Made by a program: the position numbers and the translations under genes. A stretch of 64,000 nucleotides of DNA, taken from Cohaesibacter sp. GTDB lineage: Bacteria; Pseudomonadota; Alphaproteobacteria; Rhizobiales; Cohaesibacteraceae. This document shows, one piece after another, positions 42,268 to 51,842 of the stretch. Position 1 is the first letter of the stretch. Each line of letters starts with the position of its first letter. Under the pieces are notes generated by a model. It was not told where the DNA came from. It did no database searches and worked only from the letters and a program-made list of their open reading frames with translations. The DNA lies in contig JAOAQZ010000028.1 of the NCBI GenBank assembly GCA_025210795.1, positions 62,001-126,000 of the forward strand, in the 5' to 3' direction.

Positions 42268-44514
42268 TTATTGTTTGGCAGCTCTTGCCAGTGCCAGTTC
42301 CGCCTTTTTTAGCCCTGCGCCGTAATTATTGAGGAACTCAATCACCCCATCACGGCGATCTTTTTGCAGGAAAGCCCGTGCAAGGCTGGATTTGGTTTTG
42401 GCGTTGAGCTGACAACTCTTTGGCAGCACCTTACCCAACAGATCATAAAACTCGAACATGCTCTTTTGGTCTTCGTTGCTGACTTTTTTCTGTTTGAGAA
42501 GATCAGCCATTTCCTTGCGCAAGGCCAGCTTTTTAAACTCAGCTTTTGCCTTCTTCTCCATTTCGGACAGATCAATATCCGACCGCTCTCCAATGCTTTC
42601 AAGAAATTTATAGACATCAGCATCCGTCATCCGCTTTTTATGGACGATGGGATAGTAATAGGCCATCATTTGCAGTTTGCGGTAATTCTTTGCATTGAGG
42701 TAGAAGGGCGGAAATTCCTGATCTGGAATAAGGACGAACTCTTTGCCATCATTGGTGAAATTCTTATCCAAATGATAGGCATTCAGCCCCGCAGCCGAAA
42801 GATAGTCTTCGGGGATCAAGCCAGCCCCTTCATAGCGCTCACGCAGATGGCGAATGGCTTTGCTGCCTCCTTGTTTGCCAAAATCGGCAGAGACAAAATC
42901 AGCCTCCCCTTTGCGCGCGAGAAGCGTTTTGGCGACACTTCCGGGTATTTGCAAAGCTTCGGCATAGACCTGCGCCATTTCCTTCACGCCCGGCGGCATG
43001 TAATTGGCGGCGAATTTGGTGGCGCGACTGGCTGCATCAAAGGCTCTTAGCGCATCTTTCTGGGCTTGCGAATAGTTTCCGGAATCCGCCACCGCTTTGG
43101 CTGCCTTGAGGTGCTTTTCATAGACTTTGAAGAATTTATAGCCTTCCATGGCGACGCTGCCGGTTTTGACAACACCATCAAGGAACTGACCTGCGGCACC
43201 GAGGCGATCCATTTTCCGGCTGAGCTTATCAAAATTGGCTGCCTCAGCCGCCTTCATGCCCTTGGCAGCACGCTTGCGGGCCTCAGCAAAGAGGGTATCC
43301 TTGTTTTTGTAAAAGCTGGAATAATGATCATTGGCAAGCTTGATTGTATCAAGCACCGCCTGTGCCGCATCTTCCCCCTTACCGCTGCCATAGGCCTTGT
43401 CAAAGGCAGTGGTCAGGTCATAAGCGCTTTTCAGGCCCTTCACGCTTTTGATCAGCGTATCAAGCTTCTTGGCATCCTTGATCATGCGGGTCTTGTTATC
43501 GGAGAGCACCTTGACCCGGCTTCGGTCTTTGCGCACGCGGGCGGCCAGTTTCCAGTCTCCTCCTTGCGGATTGTTACGCTTGAACTCAGCAAACAGAGCC
43601 TTGGATTTGCTCAAATCCCGTTTTGCTGCCCGCAGGCGAAACTCGTTATCTGTCTGGCGAAGGTCAATAGTGCCGCGCGCCGTTTCAATCATCTCAATCG
43701 CGCGGGACTGCACCTTGCCATTGCCTATCAGCTTTTCGCCTAGTGCCTTATATAGATTGTCCTCTGCCTTTTTCTTGGCTTTTGCCAATCGCTTTGCGAG
43801 GATTTCCTGCGCTTTGTCAGAATGGTCTTGCGCTTTTTTCTTAAGTGCATCGGCATGGCGGGATGGTGGCGGCAAAAGCTTCTCACCATTACGGCGCATA
43901 TAATCATAGGCGTTCAATTCGGCCAGATTGGCTTTTTCCTCACGGCGTAGGGCATGGGCCTGACGGCATTCTGCCAGATCTTTTTCAAAGTTGATTTTGC
44001 TGCCCGCCCCGATTTGCCGTGCGCGCGAGATGATCTGGTTGGCGATATTGCCCCCTTCGGGATAGCTGGCAAAGCATCTGTCATGGATCGCCGGATCACT
44101 TGGGTAAGGATGGCGCGAGCAGCCAAAGCCGGAGACAATGCAAGGATCACCCGCTGTTTGGCAGGAATAACGACTGTCGGGCGTGCCAATCACACCGGGA
44201 TGATAGAATTGCGATGTGCTGCTTTGGCCATATCCAGCTTCACGGCATACGCAATCGTTATAATTCTGGCCCGGTTTGATGCCTAATTCCTTTAAAACAT
44301 CCTGATGCTTTTTAAAGTCCAGCGACAGAATCGATTTAAGATAGGCTTCATCGCGCTTGGAGCGTGGGGCAAACTCTTGTGCTTGCAGTGAGGCTGGTAA
44401 CGACGTCAAGGCAACCAGTCCGCCCATGGCAATCGCGAGCAAAGAGGACAGGCGTTTTGGGGCATGTGAGCGGAGTTTTCTTTTAGCGAAAGGAGGAAAG
44501 GCAATAAGGGTCAT
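42268..44514 (-). CDS. Large exported helical protein of unknown function (748 aa)
   Basis: A signal peptide (to about residue 45, ending LPASLQA) is followed by a Cys-rich stretch at about 85-165 (NDCVCREAGYG, YSCQTAGDPC, GFGCSRHPY, HDRCFAS, LAECRQA) and then ~550 residues of charged, Lys/Ala-rich helix with heptad-like runs (SDKAQEILAKRLAKAKKKAEDN). I recognise no family. GAAGGAG lies eight bases before the ATG, which overlaps the stop of the 1280-residue exported protein upstream, so the two are made together and may form an envelope or extracellular complex. Confidence 0.75.
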   Translation of the reverse strand: MTLIAFPPFAKRKLRSHAPKRLSSLLAIAMGGLVALTSLPASLQAQEFAPRSKRDEAYLKSILSLDFKKHQDVLKELGIKPGQNYNDCVCREAGYGQSSTSQFYHPGVIGTPDSRYSCQTAGDPCIVSGFGCSRHPYPSDPAIHDRCFASYPEGGNIANQIISRARQIGAGSKINFEKDLAECRQAHALRREEKANLAELNAYDYMRRNGEKLLPPPSRHADALKKKAQDHSDKAQEILAKRLAKAKKKAEDNLYKALGEKLIGNGKVQSRAIEMIETARGTIDLRQTDNEFRLRAAKRDLSKSKALFAEFKRNNPQGGDWKLAARVRKDRSRVKVLSDNKTRMIKDAKKLDTLIKSVKGLKSAYDLTTAFDKAYGSGKGEDAAQAVLDTIKLANDHYSSFYKNKDTLFAEARKRAAKGMKAAEAANFDKLSRKMDRLGAAGQFLDGVVKTGSVAMEGYKFFKVYEKHLKAAKAVADSGNYSQAQKDALRAFDAASRATKFAANYMPPGVKEMAQVYAEALQIPGSVAKTLLARKGEADFVSADFGKQGGSKAIRHLRERYEGAGLIPEDYLSAAGLNAYHLDKNFTNDGKEFVLIPDQEFPPFYLNAKNYRKLQMMAYYYPIVHKKRMTDADVYKFLESIGERSDIDLSEMEKKAKAEFKKLALRKEMADLLKQKKVSNEDQKSMFEFYDLLGKVLPKSCQLNAKTKSSLARAFLQKDRRDGVIEFLNNYGAGLKKAELALARAAKQ

Positions 44515-47500
44515 TGAACCACTCCTTCAATATCTTGCGCCAGAGCCTTGAGATATTGCTGTGCATCGAACTCTTCATCATCGAGAAGTGTCCAGCGCTC
44601 GCTTTGGGTCATGAGTTGCGGCATAGCCCAACCGGCACGAACGGTTTTCAGCGTAAAACTGCCATGCTCGTAAGTCTGTTCCTGCCCTGCGGTGACGCTC
44701 ATGAATAACGCGCCACGCGCGTGGATGCCCTCATTGGGGCCGGTAAGGGTGACATCGTTGCCCAATTGGGCGGAGCTTTTTCCGTTACTAATCAGAATGG
44801 TCAGGCGACCATCCCATACATTTTCAATCCAGCCGCGTTCCACCACACGCCTCCAATAGCCATAATAGCTATGGCGCAAGGTAAAACGGAACTGCCCTGC
44901 CTGCGGGCCATGCCTGATTTCCTCCAAAAAGACCTGAAGCGGCGCCTCCCCTGCCATTTCGTGCTTTTTATAGGGAGACAGAAAGAGCCGAACGCCAGTC
45001 AGATCTTTTTGATCAAAAACCAGTTCTACCTTGTGGTCGGTGCGAAGCAGGCGTTTATCCAGCTTTACGATCGGATCGCGGGAGAGAAGACCAATCCTTG
45101 TGCTGTGGCCATCTTCAGGCAATTTCGCCATATGCAGGCCATCGGGTGTCTGGCGAGCAAACTTGGCGAAGGCTACTGCGGAATTTTCTATTTTCTCCCA
45201 CTTGTCATTAAGCTGCCGGTCAAACAGGGGTATCAGGTCGATATCCTGAACGCCGGGCATGGCGACAGACTTGGCATCTGGCTGGACTTCTTTGTTGGTA
45301 AGCCTCATGGATTTGATGGCTAGTTTGATGGGGCCATCGCTTGCGCGTGCTATGCCGAACACTTTAAGCCGTAATCCCGTGCCATCCCGCACCAAGGCCT
45401 TGGCAGGCCATGTTCTGGGCGGCAGGCCCGGTGTTTTCATTGTGATGCCTTGGGAGGTGAAGGCCAGCTTTATATGACTGGGCGGCGCTTTTAGCCCTTC
45501 TGCCTTATAGACTGCAGGATCCTTCCAGTATTGATAACTGTCTCTTACCCGCACTTGAAAGCTGCCGTCCTCTAGCTCTTCAGCGAGCAGCACGAACATA
45601 TCATTGCCTATGCCATGATCATTGAGCAGCAGGGCATTAGCAAAGGCGATGCCATAGCCGCTCTGGCCGCTGTCACCGAACCGGATATCAAGCTCTATCT
45701 CGCCCCCTTGTGCCAAGTCGTCGAGCCAGATAGCTGGCTCGCTTGAAAGCAGGCCAACATGGCTGGTGCGGGCTTTGGACGGAACATCGAGATGCAGGGC
45801 ACCATCTTTAAAGCGTGCATAGCTGCCAAATGCGTTGGCTGGAGAACTCAGTCCCTGCCATTGGCGACCCAAGGTGGTTCCACCGAAAATCTGGTATGTT
45901 CGCGCGGCGCGAGAATATGTATCCACCTCATCTTTCACTTCATAGGCCAATCTGGCGATATCGACCGTTTTAAGGCGCAGATCTGCCTTCAGGTTCTGAT
46001 TGGTAGGCTGACAAAAGATGCTCGCATACCAGCCAAACGCCTCGATATCTTTATGAAGGGGAAATTCGAACTGGATGCGCCCTTCTTCATCAGCGATATG
46101 CATGATCTCATCAGGGCGTAGCGTCACGTCGAGTTTCAGATCACCATTGGGCATTTCAAAAGGTTGTTCAAACAGCTTTTGGCGGCGCTGAAAGACAAAG
46201 AGCTTTCCCTTGCCTTCTTCATCTGTATGGACGCCAATCCAGAAATCGTGGTTGTTCCACGGCTCTTCCTGCCCTTTTCCTGCAGGGAGCAATGCCAGTA
46301 TAGCAGACTGCATACGACCTGCTTCAAAACTATAGCTGATTTGGCTTTTGTAAGCCTCATCTGCTCTGGGCCTCTCGAGCAGCATTTGCCTGCTTGCAAT
46401 CCCAGCTTTGGCCCAGCCTTTTTGGGGCGGGATGCCAATATGTAATCCGTCCACATTCTCCCGTGCCCAGTTGGCAAAGGAGGCACCTTCATATTCTATT
46501 GGCTGCCAATCTGCGGTTATCTGGCCGCGAAAAAGGACCGCAGTTCCCAAAACCGGTTTTTCCGGTTCTTCTTCCATTTGCTCATCTTGAGCCTGCGGTG
46601 TCGGAGCGCCGCCTGCAACAGTCTGGGTAGCAGCACTTGGGTAATTTATTTGGGGCTCTTCTTCGGCTTGTGCAAGATCAGATGACAGGGCCTGATTGCT
46701 TTGATTGCTGCTTTGCTCAGGCAGCTCAAAATAGTCAAGCGTGATGCTTTTCGGCCCGTCTTTGACGACGGAGATGAGCAGGCGATCTTGCTCTGAGAGG
46801 AATGAGAAGGGCCAATTGCCGTTTGCCTTCATCATCTTGATATAGAGGGGGGAGAAATAATCGCGGGTTTGGCCGCGCGGATCATAAGGGAATTTAACGC
46901 CAAAGACCGGATATTGATCCTGCTGGCACAGGGCGACCCATTCGATCTTCACATCGCGTTTTTCCATCACCTTGCGGGTTGGATGCTTCCATGTAGCAAG
47001 ATCGAGACGGTGGCAATCCGGTCCGATCTTTTGCGCCAAAACATCCTGCCACGGCACTTGAGTGCCGCTATTCTGGACATAGTCATTGCCATCATCAATC
47101 GTGATTTTCTGAGGCATGGGAGCGCCCTGCCCGCCGCCTTGCTGCTGGGGCTGACTTGGTGGCTGCAATTGGGGTTGGGCGAACTGTTGCCCCATCGGTT
47201 GAGATGTAGGCATGGCAATAGGCGTGGGTGGAACGCTGCCGCCACTATAGGAAAATGTGCGCGCGATATCGGCCAATTGCTGATCTGCTCCTCCATTTAA
47301 GGGAGAGATGGTTGCAATGGCAAAGGCCTTGTCGTTATCACCGCCCCTGTAAATCCAGGCTTTGGCGCGCTTATAGGGCACAGACAGGCCGCCGAATTCA
47401 TAAACCTTGGCCTCGTAAGCAACGGCCTGTGCGGTGGTGCCTGCAATGGTGGGATAGTCTTCGCCCTCTATGGATTTGACGATAATATGTTCGCGATAGA

Positions 47501-48353
47501 GAAGACCGACAAATTCATCAATTTGGTCCAAAGGGGATGAGCCTGTCCCCGCCTCTGCAGCGGCTGCAATGATCATGGATTGCCCATCAGGAGACAAAGC
47601 GACCAGACTATCGAGCCCCTGAATGCGGCTTCTTCTTTGCTGCCAATTTGCTGCAAGAGCAACAGAGAATGGACCTTGAGCTGTAGAGGCTTGCCCTGCG
47701 TCACTTGTTCCCGCTACCGATGGTGTTCCCATAGGATTACCCCCGCTTGGAATGGAGGTATTTTGTCCATATTGGTTGCCCAAGGGCTGACTATTGCCCG
47801 CAGGCTGTGGCGGGCGCAAATTACTTTGATTTTGCGGGCCTGCTCTTACGCCCTCATAGCTTAGCTGAGATAGCACCATTGCCTGTATTTGCTGCAAATC
47901 CTGCCAAGAGAGATTGTCACCATTCATCGTGATGAGGAATTGCTCGCCTTCGCTGTCTTTCTTTAGAAAGGCGATTGTAATGCTTCTATTGCTGCGAATC
48001 TCGGAGTGAATGATCAGGGCTTCCTGCCCGGCAATTACCTGCTTTTCATGATGGACAATATCAAGATAGCCCAGCAATGGCTCATCAGGGAACCACCAGC
48101 GCCACCAGATTTCCACCCTGCCATCAGGGCTTTTGAAATCATATTGCTCATCCCGAATCCGGTTTATCAGGGACCAGTCGGATGGCATGGAAAAGGTCAC
48201 AGAGCGCAACTCAAAGGATTGCCAATTCTGATTTTGAGCCTGACTTTGAGGAATAGCCAATAGTGTCAGAACAAAAAACAGGCTGACAAGCAAGGCAGAT
48301 CGGACAAAGCCTAAGGATGTGCTGGAATGCAGGAAAATGCGGGTAAATCTCAT
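44511..48353 (-). CDS. Giant exported multidomain protein with three ~215-residue repeats (1280 aa)
   Basis: The signal peptide ends near residue 39 (IPQSQAQ). An N-terminal part (about 40-365) holds two segments resembling DcrB/PsbP-like folds (SVTFSMPSDWSLINRIRDE; GPFSVALAANWQQRR), each followed by low-complexity Gly/Gln/Pro linkers. The second half has three copies of a beta-rich module starting near residues 614, 830 and 1048. Each copy has W-x-x-(I/L), then a Phe/Ala-rich turn (ASFANWAREN / NAFGSYARFK / VAFAKFARQT), a DGLH-like step and (A/G)-(I/L)-x-S-R/S. The modules look like concanavalin-type sandwiches (inference). The protein has very few cysteines. It is cotranscribed with the 748-residue exported protein. 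Confidence 0.78.
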   Translation of the reverse strand: MRFTRIFLHSSTSLGFVRSALLVSLFFVLTLLAIPQSQAQNQNWQSFELRSVTFSMPSDWSLINRIRDEQYDFKSPDGRVEIWWRWWFPDEPLLGYLDIVHHEKQVIAGQEALIIHSEIRSNRSITIAFLKKDSEGEQFLITMNGDNLSWQDLQQIQAMVLSQLSYEGVRAGPQNQSNLRPPQPAGNSQPLGNQYGQNTSIPSGGNPMGTPSVAGTSDAGQASTAQGPFSVALAANWQQRRSRIQGLDSLVALSPDGQSMIIAAAAEAGTGSSPLDQIDEFVGLLYREHIIVKSIEGEDYPTIAGTTAQAVAYEAKVYEFGGLSVPYKRAKAWIYRGGDNDKAFAIATISPLNGGADQQLADIARTFSYSGGSVPPTPIAMPTSQPMGQQFAQPQLQPPSQPQQQGGGQGAPMPQKITIDDGNDYVQNSGTQVPWQDVLAQKIGPDCHRLDLATWKHPTRKVMEKRDVKIEWVALCQQDQYPVFGVKFPYDPRGQTRDYFSPLYIKMMKANGNWPFSFLSEQDRLLISVVKDGPKSITLDYFELPEQSSNQSNQALSSDLAQAEEEPQINYPSAATQTVAGGAPTPQAQDEQMEEEPEKPVLGTAVLFRGQITADWQPIEYEGASFANWARENVDGLHIGIPPQKGWAKAGIASRQMLLERPRADEAYKSQISYSFEAGRMQSAILALLPAGKGQEEPWNNHDFWIGVHTDEEGKGKLFVFQRRQKLFEQPFEMPNGDLKLDVTLRPDEIMHIADEEGRIQFEFPLHKDIEAFGWYASIFCQPTNQNLKADLRLKTVDIARLAYEVKDEVDTYSRAARTYQIFGGTTLGRQWQGLSSPANAFGSYARFKDGALHLDVPSKARTSHVGLLSSEPAIWLDDLAQGGEIELDIRFGDSGQSGYGIAFANALLLNDHGIGNDMFVLLAEELEDGSFQVRVRDSYQYWKDPAVYKAEGLKAPPSHIKLAFTSQGITMKTPGLPPRTWPAKALVRDGTGLRLKVFGIARASDGPIKLAIKSMRLTNKEVQPDAKSVAMPGVQDIDLIPLFDRQLNDKWEKIENSAVAFAKFARQTPDGLHMAKLPEDGHSTRIGLLSRDPIVKLDKRLLRTDHKVELVFDQKDLTGVRLFLSPYKKHEMAGEAPLQVFLEEIRHGPQAGQFRFTLRHSYYGYWRRVVERGWIENVWDGRLTILISNGKSSAQLGNDVTLTGPNEGIHARGALFMSVTAGQEQTYEHGSFTLKTVRAGWAMPQLMTQSERWTLLDDEEFDAQQYLKALAQDIEGVVQ

Positions 48354-48676
48354 GATATCCCCCAGAAAAGGAGCCGGTCATAGCGTCCGATAAAGAGGGG
48401 TGATAAGGAGAGCTGCAAGATGAGAGCGACTACCCAAAACCAGCCCTCTTGGCGCCACTTAACAGTCTACTCCTCCCCTATTGCCTGTCCACTGCTACGC
48501 ATGTAGCTGCGGCATCCTCTCACTCCATGACAGGCCCTGATTTTCTGGCTTAATTCCCTGTCGTTGCGGCGGACATTTCCTAAATCCAGACAAAGGCTAT
48601 GGCGGATGAACTTCCCTTTTCGCCATAGTTTTGCGCACTCATCCGCGCGCATGATGACGGTCTTAGGGTCACGATC
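48354..48676. other. Intergenic region, no gene seen
   Basis: About 320 bases between the MerR gene and the 1280-residue exported-protein gene, both on the reverse strand. It should hold the promoter of the exported-protein operon, but no convincing motif was found. The short reverse frame 48467-48652 has no ribosome site and unlikely composition. Confidence 0.45.
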
Positions 48677-49117
48677 CTAATGATCCATGCATTTATCAAT
48701 TTTGGGATGATCGCCCAGACATTCCTCATGATTGCCCAGAACTTTGATGATCCGGCAATTGGCCACATCTTCATGCTCACAGCCACCGATCATTCGCTCC
48801 AGCTCCAGTTTGAGCGCTTCAAGGCGGGCAATATGCTGTTTGACCAGTTCCAATTGCTGGATGGCCAGATGATCGGCCGTTTCGCAAGACTGGTCAGGAT
48901 TGCGCGTTAAATCCAATAGATCGCGGATCGCATCAAGGCCAAAACCCAAATCACGGGCATGGCGGATAAAAGTCAGCCGCTGCTGGGCCTCTTGATCATA
49001 ACGACGCTGCCCCCCTTCACTGCGCTCTGGCTCGGCCAGAAGGCCGATCTTTTCATAATAGCGAATGGTGGGCACCTTGGTGCCGGTATTGCGAGACAAG
49101 TCACCGATGGACAGCAT
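48677..49117 (-). CDS. MerR-family metal-responsive regulator (CadR/ZntR type)
   Basis: About 146 residues from the ATG at 49117. The N-terminal helix-turn-helix reads MLSIGDLSRNTGTKVPTIRY, then the wing (GGQRRYDQEA) and a dimerisation helix. Cysteines at about residues 78, 113 and 121 match the metal ligands of the ZntR/CadR/PbrR group, and extra Cys/His follow in the tail (NHEECLGDH, KCMDH), a feature of CadR-like sensors of Zn, Cd or Pb. It is divergent from the P-ATPase gene across a promoter with a 19-base spacer. Confidence 0.92.
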   Translation of the reverse strand: MLSIGDLSRNTGTKVPTIRYYEKIGLLAEPERSEGGQRRYDQEAQQRLTFIRHARDLGFGLDAIRDLLDLTRNPDQSCETADHLAIQQLELVKQHIARLEALKLELERMIGGCEHEDVANCRIIKVLGNHEECLGDHPKIDKCMDH

Positions 49118-49242
49118 GGAGCGCTCCGGTAAAAGCTGAAATCTATGCACTAGAATATAGAGCATCTCCTTCAGATTTCAAAAGCCTTGCCAAAATGCCG
49201 GACATGTTTGTCCACTTTTTCAAAATCTGCTCATTTTCTCTC

Positions 49243-49273
49243 TTGAAGCTATAGCCGCTATAGCCCCTAAAAT
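49243..49273 (+). promoter_or_regulatory. MerR-type promoter and operator of the P-ATPase gene
   Basis: TTGAAG (49243-49248) and TAAAAT (49268-49273) are 19 bases apart, the over-long spacer typical of MerR-activated promoters. Inside it lies GCTATAGCCGCTATAGC (49248-49264), two palindromic GCTATAGC arms around one base, the expected dimer operator. Metal-bound MerR protein would twist this DNA to allow transcription. Confidence 0.88.
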
Positions 49274-49366
49274 CCGTATCAACCCAAAGCCGTGTTGGCT
49301 TTACCCATTTTCAGCTTTGCCCGGTTCGTAGTGACATTTGAGGCAAATGGCTTGGAAAGAGATGGA

Positions 49367-51739
49367 ATGATGGTTGAGAAACAACAAGACAGCTGCTGCT
49401 CAAGTTGCAGCTCTGATGAGACAAACGCCGCCACCGAGCAAGCCGTCCCCTCTACTCCCCCTAAAGAGGCTGCGGAAGAGCAAGATAGCTGCTGCTCTAG
49501 CCAGTGTGGTCCTTGTGATGATAGCGGCCCGAGCCAATGTTCGCGTAGCTCTGGTGAGCAGACCTCTGATGCGCCCTCTCTCTCTCAAGGTCGCCAATTC
49601 CGCGTCAATGGTATGTGCTGCGCAGAAGAAGTGTCGATGCTTAAAGCGCAGGTCGGTCCTTTGGTCGGCGGGGCTGATCATCTTGGTTTTGATCTGATCA
49701 ATAGCCGCATGGTTCTGATGGAAGGAGCCACTTCAGTATCTGACGCGGCCATTATTGAAGCGGTTGGCAAAACCGGTCTGGGTGCTTCTCTTTGGGAGGC
49801 CAAGAGCGCTGCCAAGGAGCAGGAAAAGCAGTTTGCTCGCCTTAAATATTTCACCATCGGCAGTGGTCTTTTTTGGCTGTCAGGTCTCCTGTTTCATCTG
49901 TTTGAAACAGGGTCTGGCGGTTTGCTGACGCTGTTTTCCGGCCATGAAGGCAGCCCGATGCCCGCGCTGGAGATGGGGCTTTATCTGGTTGCTGTCATAC
50001 TTGGTGCCCGCTATGTCGCCCCAAAGGCCCTTTATGCCATTCGGCGGTTGGCTCCGGATATGAACCTTTTGATGACGGTGGCCGTTATCGGGGCCATTAT
50101 CATCGGGGAATATTTTGAAGCTGCGACGGTGGCCTTTCTGTTTGCGTTATCGCTCACTCTTGAGGCCTGGTCCGTGGGGCGGGCGCGCAATGCTATTTCC
50201 TCTCTGCTCAGCCTTGCCCCGCAGCAGGCACTAAAATTGTTTGACGATGGGCACGAGGAATTTGTTGCGGCAAGTGACATGCAAGTGGGGGACCGTTTTA
50301 TCCTGCGTGGTGGCGATCGCATTGCCCTTGATGGCATCATCCGCTCTGGCCAGTCTGCCATTGACCAGGCCCCCATTACCGGAGAGAGCATTCCGGTTAG
50401 CAAGGAAGAAGGCGACGAAGTCTATGCAGGCACCATCAATGGAGATGGCAGCCTTGTGGTGGAGGCAACAAAAGCCGCCCATGATACGGTTTTGTCCCGC
50501 ATTATCACCATGGTGCAGGATGCTCATTCAAAACGGGCCGACGTTGAGCAATGGGTAGAGAAATTTGCCCGCATTTACACCCCCTTGGTGATGCTTCTAG
50601 CTCTTCTTGTCTTTATGTTACCTCCTCTTTTAATGGGAGGGCTGTGGCAAGACTGGTTCTATAATGCACTGGTTCTTCTGGTCATTGCCTGCCCTTGCGC
50701 GCTTGTTATTTCAACACCAGTTGCCATAGTGGCCTCTCTTGCAGCAGCAGCCCGCCATGGAGTGCTGGTTAAGGGAGGCGGATTCATTGAGCTGCCCTCG
50801 CGCCTTGACGCCTTGGCCCTCGATAAAACCGGCACCCTCACCATGGGAGAACCTGAAGTAAAGGCGCTTTATCCAGCTAAAGGCCATAATCCGGCTCACC
50901 TTCTTTCGCTTGCTGCAGGACTGGAAGCGCGGTCGTCTCATCCGCTGGCAAGAGCCATTCTGGCAAGAGCCGAAGAGGAACAGCTTTCTCTTCCAAATGC
51001 TGACAATGCTGCCATCATTCCCGGTCGCGGAGTAAGCGGGGTCATTAGCGGAACCTCTTATTGGCTGGGCTCCCCCCGCTTTGCCAAAGAGCAAATGGAG
51101 CTATCACAGGCTCAAGACGCCGAGTTGGCGTCTATCGAGCAAAAGGGACAAACCGCTATTCTGGTGGGTGATGAGCATCAGATCATCGGCATCATTGCGC
51201 TGGCGGATGCCATTCGCAGCGATGCCAAAGCGACCATTGCCGCCCTTCATAAGGCGGGGGTTGGCACCATTGCCATGCTGACCGGCGACAATGAGGCAAC
51301 GGCGAATGCGGTTGCGCGCGAAGTGGGGATCGACAAGGTCTATGCCAACCTTTTGCCCGAGCAAAAGGTTGATGTGATTGAAGACCTGATGGGCAATCAC
51401 ACGATTGTTGCCATGGTGGGCGACGGGGTGAATGATGCCCCTGCAATGGCGCGCGCCAGCTTTGGCATTGCTATGGGAGCTGCCGGATCGGATGCCGCCA
51501 TTGAGACCGCTGATATGGCGCTTATGAGCGATGACATCGCCAAACTGCCTTGGCTGATAGGCCATTCTCGCAACAGCCTTGCTATCATCAAGCAAAATAT
51601 TGCCTTTGCCCTTGTGGTCAAAGCCGTCTTTGTCATCCTGACCATGATCGGCCTTGCCTCTATGTGGGGTGCCATTGTTGCAGATGTTGGCACCTCTTTG
51701 CTGGTTGTCAGCAACGCCTTGCGCCTTTTGCGGGGATAG
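49367..51739 (+). CDS. zntA: Heavy-metal P1B-type ATPase, Zn/Cd/Pb export (ZntA/CadA type)
   Basis: About 790 residues from the ATG at 49367 (the in-frame start at 49292 lies closer to the promoter and lacks support). The N-terminus is unusual: three Cys/Ser clusters (DSCCSSCSS, DSCCSSQCGPC, SQCSRSS), then a degenerate heavy-metal domain with GMCCAEEVSML, a CCxxE site rather than CxxC. Later motifs are TGES, CPCAL in the ion-binding helix, DKTGT with the phosphorylated aspartate, SSHPLA, and GDGVNDAP. It exports Zn(II), Cd(II) or Pb(II). The regulator, promoter and cysteine pattern all agree. Confidence 0.93.
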   Translation: MMVEKQQDSCCSSCSSDETNAATEQAVPSTPPKEAAEEQDSCCSSQCGPCDDSGPSQCSRSSGEQTSDAPSLSQGRQFRVNGMCCAEEVSMLKAQVGPLVGGADHLGFDLINSRMVLMEGATSVSDAAIIEAVGKTGLGASLWEAKSAAKEQEKQFARLKYFTIGSGLFWLSGLLFHLFETGSGGLLTLFSGHEGSPMPALEMGLYLVAVILGARYVAPKALYAIRRLAPDMNLLMTVAVIGAIIIGEYFEAATVAFLFALSLTLEAWSVGRARNAISSLLSLAPQQALKLFDDGHEEFVAASDMQVGDRFILRGGDRIALDGIIRSGQSAIDQAPITGESIPVSKEEGDEVYAGTINGDGSLVVEATKAAHDTVLSRIITMVQDAHSKRADVEQWVEKFARIYTPLVMLLALLVFMLPPLLMGGLWQDWFYNALVLLVIACPCALVISTPVAIVASLAAAARHGVLVKGGGFIELPSRLDALALDKTGTLTMGEPEVKALYPAKGHNPAHLLSLAAGLEARSSHPLARAILARAEEEQLSLPNADNAAIIPGRGVSGVISGTSYWLGSPRFAKEQMELSQAQDAELASIEQKGQTAILVGDEHQIIGIIALADAIRSDAKATIAALHKAGVGTIAMLTGDNEATANAVAREVGIDKVYANLLPEQKVDVIEDLMGNHTIVAMVGDGVNDAPAMARASFGIAMGAAGSDAAIETADMALMSDDIAKLPWLIGHSRNSLAIIKQNIAFALVVKAVFVILTMIGLASMWGAIVADVGTSLLVVSNALRLLRG

Positions 51740-51842
51740 GTGGCGGGCCGTCCCGTCATCGCCCCTTTGTTTCTTGCGCCGCATCTTTTCCTTTGGGCGC
51801 AAAAGAGGTAAAGAAAGACAAGAAAAAGTCACGAGGAACATC

